Assembly: GCA_014338405.1 (NCBI GenBank) | Contig: JTDE01001488.1 | Location: forward strand, 56,782-120,781 | Reading direction: 5' to 3' | Source of the DNA: Paragonimus skrjabini miyazakii | Taxonomy: Eukaryota > Platyhelminthes > Trematoda > Plagiorchiida > Troglotrematidae | Length of the DNA stretch: 64,000 nt | Part shown: piece after piece, positions 55,201 through 64,000 of the stretch | Numbering within the stretch: position 1 is the stretch's first letter | Layout of the letters: every line of letters begins with the position of its first letter | Translations under genes and position numbers: made by a program | The notes under the pieces: generated by a model | Database searches by the model: none | Told to the model about the DNA's origin: nothing | The model's input: the letters and a program-made list of their open reading frames with translations, nothing else

Positions 55201-56560
55201 TTTAGCAGGTGAGGACAGCCTGGACGAGATCAGAGTGTCGGCAGACTTCCATCAACAGGGCCAGTGGTTCTTAATCATGGGTCATATGACCCATCAATAG
55301 GCCATGAGGAAAAATTACATCCAGTGAGCAGTGAAATGGAGCCATGATTCTGTCCAAATGGACAGCATAAAAGCATTCAGCGTTAAACAGGATCTTACAG
55401 ATAGAAGTTACAAGCCATTTAAAATTATCTGGATGTAAAAATAATTAGCAATGACTACGCTTAACCTAGAGGTGGAATAAATTTTATGCAGTAGCCAGTC
55501 CCAGAATTATCCGTTCAAGACAGTATTACTTGGTAATAGTCCTTTTTCCATTCATACTCAACAATGATATTAACGACATGTGAGATGGCATTCATACGCT
55601 ATCTAAAGGAAGCTTCTATCAAATGATGAACTGACCCATTCTGAGCAGGACGGTAGAACCGTTCTTCCGAAGTTTGTATATAGCATTGAACCGGTTAAAT
55701 GATAGGAATGAATTCGTATCATCCAACTATTCGTTATTGACCTAATTTAACTGTCGCAAACATGTCCCTGTGGATCGTTGACCGCTTATAATTCTCTTCC
55801 TCAAACAAGGTTATTGATTAGCCATTTCAGGGGTTAGTTAGGGAACGAACATCCACAAATCTTTGAAATCTACGCTGTTGTACACAATTGTTCACTAAAG
55901 GGAAAGTTTACAGTGTGTATGCATGGTTGGTTTTATGCTACAGCTTGGAAATCCGATTCGCGCGATTTCTTAAATAATTTCCCAGTATTTCAGCAATTGT
56001 CTATCTTGCAATGAACCGCCATCAACATATTCAATTTTGTGAAGAAGGTCGTATTCAAAAAAGTCAGTTTCGCAGCCGCTAACGAAAAACATAAAATGGA
56101 CTGTTCTACATTGGTTGGGCTATTTACTGTGTATGCTGGTGGAACACTCGACAGTGTCTGCATTGGATAAAGTTGTTGGTGAGTGTTGGAGAAAATCAGG
56201 TGACATGCACAAGCAAAGTTACTGGATAGTGGTCACTAGTTTACGAACTGTGCTACCGCTCCTGGCGCGGATTGGCACTGTGATCAAACATGGGTGCACA
56301 CGCAACCCCGCACGTCCTCAAAACAGTCAGTATGGACGGGGATTATCAGTGTTTTCTTGATCAGAACCCCAAGCTATAGTGTTCATTAGCAAAGCCGATC
56401 CGTTAAAAAACACCCTGTTGTTTGCTTGCTTAACGCAAAAAGTTGACACAATAAAAATTATCGTACACGGTCGAATAACTTGAACTGGCTTTTTATTCCC
56501 ATTCCCTGTGAACAAACTAGGTTACTGTTTGACTATCTGCTTTCAAAATAGAAGGAGGCA
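52201..56560. other. no gene recognised
   Basis: About 4.3 kb with an (AT)n tract at 52725-52751 and no supported coding block or repeat. Frames at 52982-53164, 54590-54778 and 56115-56360 have no motif I recognise. Confidence 0.45.
52725..52751. repeat. (AT)n dinucleotide tract
   Basis: An uninterrupted alternating AT run of about 13 units. Confidence 0.95.
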
Positions 56561-56561
56561 C

Positions 56562-56810
56562 TGTGGGTGATTTGTTGGCTATGTTTACTTGGTTGTTTAC
56601 TTCGGATCATAAGCATATTAGCATGACTTACATAATTCTGGAGATATGGGGTGGATTTTTAGGTCTTTCTTTGAGAATGTTGATTCGTTTGAATTACTTG
56701 AACTCCCATTATAACACTGTTTCGTCTGAGGCTTATAACTACGCGATAACGAAACATGGGGTTGCTATTTTTTTTTAATGCATACCGGTGAACAAGGAGA
56801 ATAAGATAGG
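56562..56810 (+). pseudogene. cox1 (fragment): nuclear copy of mitochondrial cox1 N-terminus (NUMT)
   Basis: The frame starts with GTG (a start used for cox1 in flatworm mitochondria) and then GDLLAMFTWLFTSDHKHIS, the unmistakable N-terminus of cytochrome c oxidase subunit I. GGFLGLSLRMLIRLNYLN and EAYNYAITKHGVAIFF follow, ending at TAA (56776-56778) in a run of T. In the next frame the T run continues as LMHTG, where functional cox1 has FFFLMP. So a one-base change in the homopolymer broke the frame, and similarity fades soon after. Only about 72 codons of about 510 are present. The fragment is embedded in nuclear sequence and has no mitochondrial neighbours. Confidence 0.85.
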
Positions 56811-57284
56811 AAAAAAATTACGGAGCATATATTGAGATGTTCGAATCATATGAAAGGTAGACATCAGACTTCGGAAACCACGTTTATAAAATATGAAGTA
56901 CACTACTAGGAAGAATCTCACCACGTCGGCATATAACTCGTGGTTTTGAAATTGGTCGGTATTTTGGTGGTTTAAATTGCTATACGTTCACCTACTAGTC
57001 ACGAGAATCGAGCTCCGAATATTTGTTTGGAGGAGGGTACGCATTACTGATCAGATTTAACGAGAGCCAAATTCCAGCTTAGGGTTCCACCTCGAAGTCG
57101 ATTAATGGAGAGGTTGATGTGATTGCAAAAGCTACAATGAAATATGAATGGTGTTTAGATTGCAACTGCTTTTCTGTTGAAAGCACTTCTAACACGCTGA
57201 CTCGCATGACAAAACAGAGATAGACCACAGGTTGATTTCACTGGGTTTATTGTGACACTTCTGTCAAACTAACGGTACGACATA

Positions 57285-57432
57285 CAATTCAATCCCAGCA
57301 GTGGCAAGTATATGCACCACTGATGAGTTCTAGCAAGGGCGGAACGTGAGCTTAATGCTTCTTTTCGAAATGGGCTGATCGAAACGCCTAATGGAATGCA
57401 ACAGCTGTGATCAATTCCAAGTAATGTTCAAC
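57285..57432 (+). mobile_element. hammerhead SINE, copy D, 5'-truncated or very decayed
   Basis: Box-B-like ATTCAATCCCAGC is followed by the hammerhead at 57314-57358. CTGATGA is intact, stem II pairs GTTCT with AGGGC, and GAAA is mutated to GGAA. The stem III/cleavage region is altered (GTGAGCT). Stem I GCACCA pairs imperfectly with TAATGC. The right arm (TAATGCTTCTTTTCGAAATG to 57432) matches copy A. No clear box A is visible. Confidence 0.65.
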
Positions 57433-58220
57433 CGATACAATTTAAGCGTCAGCCTTCATTAAATTTCAACGTGGATAAAACTTAAAATGTGGGAAAGGTC
57501 TGAGAGTCTCTGCCGTCACGTGAGTGTTCCTTTTCAAACAACTGAGAAAACACACATAACGTGAAGCACACAGGTTTGATGCACACTTGGCTCTGTGTTG
57601 GATGATACTAAAAGAACATAAAGTAGAGAGGGAAACCTCAAGTAGAAAGAAGTTGGTTACGGAAACGGCTACCTAGATATGGATGACGTCGTCATTGCAT
57701 ATTTACACAGGGTGTCCCAGATTGGACACACCATAAAACTGAAGGATCGTTGGTTGTGTTTCAAGTGACTCATCGGATGGTTCAACTTCGTCGTACGACA
57801 GTGGTTTGAACCAAATGCAAGGGTCACATCAAACGACACGAAGGCTGATGTACGGTCCTGCAGCCCAAACTAGTGGCATGTAAATGGCAAGTAAACTATC
57901 CTAGTAACAAATTGAATAAAAAGTTAAAGTCCGCCTGATAACTCAACGTTGTACTCTTTCAAATGGCTGGATCTCTTCCGTAAAGCGAAACCGACAAGGA
58001 TGAATATGTAAATAAAAGTGTAGGTCTACCAATGAGTTGTACATCATTTAGAAGCTGTCAAAATGAAACGTCCGAGACAGCGTACATATAAACAACACTG
58101 CATATATGGTTTTAATCCTTTTCCTCAATGAGGTGTAGATACCGCGCAAACCGATAAAGTCACAAACTATCGTTCCTAGACCTCAGACATAAATGGTAGC
58201 TTTTTGCCCTCTAAAAATTA
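57433..58220. other. no gene recognised
   Basis: A spacer between a hammerhead SINE and the repeated ORF. Nothing could be supported in it. Confidence 0.4.
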
Positions 58221-58224
58221 TTCA

Positions 58225-58722
58225 TTAGGAGACGAGGAAATAGACTGGAACAACTTGCCCTAGTCTGCCGTAACTACGTTTTCGGTAGATCAGTTTAAGC
58301 ACAGAATTGATACGCGTATTCGATAAACCAAGACCGAGTATTCGATCCATTTGATCATCAGAATCATTGCAATAAGATGAAAGAACTCTCGACTTCCATT
58401 TGTCGATGTTAGCTAACCACTTACTGCCATATTTTGCAATGCGGTTGCTGTATGCTTGATAGACAATGTTTGGGTTTTTATTCCGCCTACTATCCCCATT
58501 CTTTTTCGTAATCTTTCTACTGATGACTCTGTAATCTGTAAATTTTCTATGAATCTTACGAATGTGCATGACAGTATTAATAGAGAATAACTGAAGCAGG
58601 TAAAGCAGAGCACGTTTTCCAAAATGACAATTTTTGAAGTGGTAACTTTCAGCGATCTTCAGTACGTATGGGAAGAAAGGCAGAATATAAAATATGACTG
58701 GATTAATGTACAACCAATACAT
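58225..58722 (-). CDS. repeated 165-codon open frame of unknown function
   Basis: An open frame on the minus strand, rich in Lys, Arg, Asn and Tyr: KNPNIVYQAYSNRIAKYG, then SKWLANIDKWKSRVLSSY and GLGLSNTRINSVLKLIYRKR. The last 100 or so codons have a second, broken copy at 39835-40018. That makes it part of a dispersed repeat and not a single-copy gene. A putative acceptor (AGAAAATTTACAG) lies inside it near 58532. I recognise no transposase, RT or nuclease motif. It could be part of a transposon ORF or a processed copy of a cellular gene. Confidence 0.4.
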   Translation of the reverse strand: MYWLYINPVIFYILPFFPYVLKIAESYHFKNCHFGKRALLYLLQLFSINTVMHIRKIHRKFTDYRVISRKITKKNGDSRRNKNPNIVYQAYSNRIAKYGSKWLANIDKWKSRVLSSYCNDSDDQMDRILGLGLSNTRINSVLKLIYRKRSYGRLGQVVPVYFLVS

Positions 58723-59109
58723 GACTTGCAGCTTACAAGACTAAATGCTTGTTGTTGTGTCATACCCGACTTGGCGACACATGACCAAACGTCTAGAACT
58801 AAGTTCATACTGGGGGAAATTGGGATGCATTAACAGCAGTAAATGACTTGTTACACTTCGTTTAGAAAACAATGGTACAGATCACGGCTTAACATACAAA
58901 CGCGACTTCTTAAGACAGGCTATTCACCTGATCCGCAGTGGTAGCCTGGGTGAAAGGATTGGTTGCAACTTATCAAACCTCATAATTGGCACATGCTAAA
59001 AGTTAACTCCTTCTTAAGCAAAGCATCACTTCTGTTCACCACAATTCTATGCAGCTACCAATGCCCGTGTGAAGTAAAGTGAATACTAATTAAAATGGTT
59101 CGCAGGCTT

Positions 59110-59460
59110 TGCATTCTCATAGACTTTCCAATCAACCCCTTTTGAAAAGTGATACTATGTTATCGAGGTGATCAGAAAATCTGACCACCACTCACCAGCG
59201 AATGTTGTTGAGAGTTTTCACATGGTGTTTCAGCCGTGCCTGATGTACGACTAGTAGAACAGTGATCAACAAGTTTTTCCCATGAGAACGTGGCCACAGT
59301 TCAAATCATAGCAGCTGCAAGGATACGCATCACTGATGAGTCCCGTCAGGGGCGAAACTTGAATATAGTGCATTTTTAAACGATTTGACCGGCAAGCCTG
59401 TGGTATTGTGAAGGCTGAATCCAACTTTCAGTAACGTCCAATAATATTACCTAATATTCC
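59110..59460 (+). mobile_element. hammerhead SINE, copy E, best-preserved ribozyme core
   Basis: The left arm (59110-59149) is the inverted complement of the right-arm sequence of copy A. A degraded tRNA-like head lies at about 59244-59311, with box B (AGTTCAAATCA) still visible. The hammerhead at 59325-59371 has perfect CTGATGA and GAAA, stem II GTCCC/GGGGC closed by GTCA, a short stem III and an ATA cleavage triplet (allowed by the NUH rule). Stem I pairs GCATCA with TAGTGC. The right arm is poorly conserved. This copy could still cleave in vitro. Confidence 0.75.
59327..59371 (+). ncRNA. type I hammerhead ribozyme motif
   Basis: The strands run in type I order: stem I (GCATCA), CTGATGA, stem II (GTCCC GTCA GGGGC), GAAA, a very short stem III (CTTGA), a putative cleavage site after ATA, and the stem I return strand (TAGTGC). 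The catalytic core matches the hammerhead consensus base for base. Stem III is minimal, as in other SINE-borne hammerheads that may work best as dimers. Confidence 0.7.
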
Positions 59461-62400
59461 ATACTGCTTACTTGAGTGACTTCTCCAATGGCCCTTGTCA
59501 GAACCAAACACTTCCGCTTGTCTGTTCTATATACATGCCTTTGTATAAAGGGTCGAGTACAGACTAAACACGCAGCGAATGCTTTGACCTTATTCACAAA
59601 TTTAATTCAGTCATCTCAGTCTCTAGGCCTTCAGGCTTTTAAACATTCGTTAGATAGAATATTATCTGTTACGTACCTTCAACTGACGAGATCTAAATAG
59701 TCTTCGAGGTGTAGCAGACCAGTTTTGGTTCTGGACAGTTGACTGTCTAATGACACACCTCACTGTGTCATTTTAATTAGGTATCTGATGAAAGGACAAC
59801 AGGGTTACTCCACTGGAACAGGAATACGTTTCAGCGAATGAATACTACGAGCGCCATGCTATACATCAAGGAGAAGTAATGATGCACTCCCTTGACATGT
59901 TCCACTTGGTTATCTGAGGGGTTTGGAACACTGGGTTTCCTCTGTTTCCAATTATCAAAGTGATAAGAAAAAATACACTGCCAATCGGTTACATGAAACA
60001 TTCGGTTACATAGGTTAGCGTATAACGACAAAACAGCGGAATGAACGAGCGTCGCGCGGGTATATACCAGGGTGGGTGAACGGCTTCAGTTTCACAGCAA
60101 CCAGACTGACTGCGTCAACATCTTCTCTCAAAAGAGCTGATGTGTGGAGCTTGATTAGTTTATATAATTGACTGCTGAATGAGAACACGATTAATTTAGT
60201 CGAACCATTGACCTTTCAGTAATTTGATGAATGACTGTAACGGTTCTCGAGCGGATTCACTATCCCAGAAGATTAGGTGTAAATATTTGTCACATGTTGA
60301 ACAACCTAAACCGAGTGTCCTGTTTCAATAGCAGCATCATCAGTCTCTTTCTCAGGCTGATCCCAAAATGGATCCCTAGACTGAGCCTAAAATTGACCCC
60401 TGAAAAAAGGCGAATGTGACTTAGAAATACTGCAGATTTGTTAACTAACTCTCTTACTAATTGAAGTAATTCACAGTACCGAAATAATTTGCACTTTCTC
60501 CATGCTGACTAAGTAGTTTCCTGTAGCCATTTCTTTCCTGGGCCTCCGTCTAATCCACAGATGTGCATGTCGCATCACACCCGTAAAAATCTTTCCGCCT
60601 AGCACCATATGGTTTCACCTGGGTTCGACCGGACGTCTTGCCCAAACAGATCAACAACTGCTGACCTGTGTCAAAACGATTTGTTTTGCCCTGCTGTGGT
60701 GGCTAGGACAACCCTTTGATCGATTTGAAGATCGGCGTTGATGATCAGAGGCTATCTGGTTTATTTGTTTCATTGGTCACATGTACTAACTCAGGTATGT
60801 GAGTATACACCACACAGATGTGTGCTAATCAGTGGTGATATTGCCAAGGGAATTCGATCTCTATACTTCAGCTTTCAAGTTGACATCTGTTTGCTGCCTC
60901 GTGTTGGAACAACATGAATGACTGAGTCGCGTTCTGTCTGAACCTTGGATGTTATTGTTAGTCTAAACATCAAAGTTTCATCACCGTTTGCACATCGAAC
61001 ATGGACAACTTGTTGCCCTATTGAAAAATTCCTTTCTGTGGAGGTTTGAAAACCGGACGAAGTCGCTCGTTCCTTGAAGAAATTTTCTCAAAGAAGGTTC
61101 CCGCTAAGAAGGATCGCTGTATGGTCAAATCCAAACTTCCACTCAAACCATTTAAATTGAGGGGGGTGATTTGAACATGGCAGTTATGAAAACTCCCATA
61201 TAGTACCGCCTCCTTTTGCCCCTGGTGTTCTAAATAACAATAACTGGGAATATATGTATGAGTAGGGTAAGGACTGACAGCTCAAAAAGAAGGAAATGGG
61301 TGATACAAATCTGAGGCCTACGAATAGTTACGTCTGTACACTAATTGTTGGCTTCAGCCGGCTAGCCGACACTCCTCAGCGAAACAAAAGAAGCGTGGAT
61401 CAATATGATACAATATAAACCTAAGTGCTCAAACCATATGCATCTAGCAATTGTCGAGGCCGGAAGTCTGCCAGCATCCTGGATGAATTAATGAGACTGA
61501 ATGGTCACATTCGGAACGCATTCCAAAGAACACTTATTTACCCTGGAATTAAAGCTCTTGTCAGTTCTGTCGTTATGAATTTGACTGTAGTTTCACACAA
61601 ATAGATGAGTACAACATGAGTTGGAGCTGACAGGTAGTTATCCGTTGGCTGAATATAATGGTTATGGAGGAAGGTGGACGATCAACAGAATTTCGAATGC
61701 AGTATTAGTCTATTTAATCGACGAGACTAGACGGGTAGTTGTAAGAGGTGAAACACTGCCACCTTTGATTGGCAGTTCAATGAAAACTGTCTTTTGTCTG
61801 ACAGTGGTGACACTCTCTACCAGTGTCCGAAGTTAGTTGTGCCTATCTAAAATTAGTGTCGCATATGCATCAACCTGCAGCGTAGGTGTGAACAACAGAT
61901 ATCTTTGGACCAAACGGTCAAATGAACAAGCAAACCTAACGCACGTAAGCAATAATTTAACCAATGTTCGTTTTGCTTCCATTAATACAAACATTGGAAA
62001 GCATGGATACCAGCCGGTTCAAGGTGGCTTTCGATGCACACGCTCCTTTGCTAATCCGTTCTCTCTATGGCTACTGAAGACGACTGGAAGAGGTAAGCAC
62101 GTGACCTTTGAAATCAATCGTTTTATGCCATCATAGTTCAAGAGGAACATCAAAATTGGCACAACCAGGCATCATCCAAAAGCAGAACATTTTGTGAAAC
62201 CTGACTGGATGCTAAGTGGGGATTTCGTCACACAATCAAAATTAGCTGTGCCTCTAGTTTGGATTGAAATGTTCACCACGCGTCTCACCTGTCTTGAAAA
62301 ATACATGTTTCCGAAGTTTTACGAGCTTTGTATCTACAAGGTTGTCAACAACCACCTAATGATTATCCACAGCCTACTTGCCATACCACAATTACGTAGC

Positions 62401-63785
62401 CTTCCATCTTCGGCTCCACTGTAACCTTACGTAAACATGCGACCTTCAGAAACGCACGAACTGGATTTAGGGAGCGCAGTTTTACATTTCTGGCAAGAAA
62501 CTACGTAACTGAGCAAATATAAACAATATCTCACAGGTACACAACAAAAAGTATCGACCCTGCGGTTATATTGCATACAATCATCAAGACGACATTTTGT
62601 TATGTCATAATCTAGTAACCATTTTCTTAGATTGCAAAGGCAACAATCTCTGGAATACAGGAGCCAAAAAAATGAATGAAGGTAGAAACGAACGAGGCTA
62701 ACTAATAACTGACTGTCATAATATCCACAAACTATTTTCAGTTATTCTGCACCATATGGTCGCTAAGACCAAATCCGAGTTTCACAGCATCACAAGAAAA
62801 ATTGAGTAAAGCATAAAATCAGTGACAATCGTAATCAAGACGTAAACTGATTCACCTGCAACATGTTTGTTCGTCTGACCGGCCGAGCTTCTCATGAATG
62901 TCTGCTGAAGATGTGGTTCGTACATTTTAAGTTGTGGTCAGCTGCTCAAGCACAGTCGCACACACACAGCGGCCTCACCAGACCAATGATTAAAAAACGT
63001 GTTGTGCATACACGCAGAGGCACACACCTTGCGCTAGTGCCGGACCGATGACCTAACGCAACAAACGGCCGTCTGCACACATGTGCGTGCGTTGCTGAGG
63101 TTACGTGCAGTGTTGAATTCCACTAAATTACCACATTTGAGATCAGCTCGATTTCTTTGGTTGACCATCGGTAAGATCCAAATGGGAATGTGATGAAATA
63201 CTGGGTAACACGACAACCGAAGAAGAAATTTTACGACAATCATTCATCAGTTTCAGCATGCTGGTCAAGAGCTTAGAAACCCGTAATTATGCGCTCTTCC
63301 TCACCCACAAGATTTACCAAAAGATCGCTGTGACAGTATATGGTTGTTTTATTCGACTCCACGTACAATAAATCATTGCTTTCGCATTCACATAATGTTT
63401 CCAGTCTAATTTGGCAATGTGATCAATCAGGTTGTATTCAACATAAAATCTGTCGAATCCCCGTCTCTTCATGGGCATGTGGTTAGCCAGAAGGAATTTA
63501 GGCCTTTTAACTACAAACCACAGCGTGATAGCTGCACTTTCTCGTCTCCAAACAAGACCAATGACAACTGAATGAAACTAAACCAGAGATGCGGACAAAG
63601 TCCCTTACAGTTTACTAGAAGTTGACAATGTGCACCTCACACTTCAAGGTTCACCTGTTTAACCGAAAGCGGTAAGTCAACGTGTGTGACAAGAAACGCT
63701 TTGGTTTCCAACAAATAATCGAATATTATCAAGAGTAAATAGTTTCACAGAAATGTTAATTATGAAGAGATTAAAACATGAAAAT
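59461..63785. other. no gene recognised
   Basis: About 4.3 kb with several frames that look somewhat coding. Examples are 61626-61745 (acceptor CTGACAG, donor GTAAGA) and 61884-62092 (acceptor CCTGCAG, donor GAAGAG/GTAAGC, text NNLTNVRFASINTNIGKHGY) on the plus strand. Their phases do not fit each other and I recognise no domain, so I do not call a gene. Confidence 0.35.
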
Positions 63786-64000
63786 GTCGGGCTTCTGGTG
63801 GATTGGAAACAGTGACACGAACAGCACATCCAAAAAGAGCACACGCTCAGTGGCGTGAATGTTGTCGTTGTTTGGCCGAGTTGTCTGTGAAATGAGTGCA
63901 CTTAATGACGCGGGGCAGTGAAAGCCGTGAGGAAGCTGTCTTGCTGATGACGCCTTACTTTCACTTACAGCTTGGTTATTTGTTTGCAAGATGTAGGCGC
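63786..64000 (+). mobile_element. RTE-like LINE 3' end, running off the window
   Basis: 63871-64000 matches the 3' tail of the LINE at 18562-18690 (shared AATGACGCGGGGCAGTGAAA and TCTTGCTGATGAC). The preceding bases probably carry the last codons of its ORF. It is a 5'-truncated copy, the usual outcome of LINE insertion. Confidence 0.65.

Noticed and set aside
63771..63989. Minus-strand open frames at the right edge
   Set aside because: They are antisense to the LINE 3' tail.
1..64000. CRISPR arrays, prokaryotic operons, prophage or toxin-antitoxin systems
   Set aside because: No regularly spaced repeats, no compact gene clusters and no ribosome binding sites; the window is eukaryotic in character.

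Overview
The window reads as nuclear DNA of a parasitic flatworm, most likely a trematode. The evidence is the set of decayed mobile elements (RTE-like and CR1-like LINEs, Ty3/gypsy, Penelope-like elements), tRNA-headed SINEs that carry hammerhead ribozymes (compare the schistosome Sm-alpha family), and a fragment of flatworm-type mitochondrial cox1. There are no operons, ribosome binding sites or long bacterial ORFs. All single open frames are short, as expected for an intron-rich, repeat-filled genome. I cannot name the species.

The main result is a probable minus-strand host gene of about 43 kb. It runs from an ATG at 48388 to a stop at 5192, and I assembled it by eye from nine short exons. 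Seven of the eight splice junctions agree in reading phase; the exon 3/exon 4 junction is one base off unless a weaker acceptor is used. The predicted protein has about 400 residues: a signal peptide, an N-terminal module like the MNNL domain of Notch ligands, a short six-cysteine DSL-like module with the C-x8-C-x3-C pattern, a juxtamembrane SEA-like region, one transmembrane helix and a tail of about 36 residues. I found no EGF repeats. It looks like a divergent Delta/Serrate-type ligand, possibly one in which a SEA-like domain replaces the EGF stalk.

Layout. 0-2.1 kb: two Penelope-like fragments with a hammerhead SINE between them. 2.1-5.0 kb: nothing recognised, apart from an (AT)n tract. 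5.2-48.4 kb: the ligand gene. Its introns hold a gypsy relic (+, about 8.7-11.5 kb), an RTE-like LINE (+, about 17.0-18.7 kb), a second RT relic and a 0.27-kb inverted repeat (19.1-21.2 kb), tRNA-SINEs (30.3 and 39.6 kb), hammerhead SINEs (34.9 and 39.0 kb), an RTE-like LINE on the minus strand (about 36.4-38.4 kb, broken by a 363-base assembly gap), a CR1-like LINE (-, about 40.4-41.1 kb), a long foldback element (44.9-45.5 kb) and a gypsy relic (-, about 45.7-47.0 kb). 48.4-64 kb: mostly featureless, with a CR1-like LINE 3' part (51.4-52.2 kb), a nuclear copy of mitochondrial cox1 (56.6 kb), two more hammerhead elements (57.3 and 59.3 kb), a repeated ORF of unknown nature (58.2-58.7 kb) and a LINE 3' end at the right edge.

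All mobile-element coding regions are broken by stops and frameshifts, and none looks autonomous. All domain names rest on motif reading by eye, without a database search.
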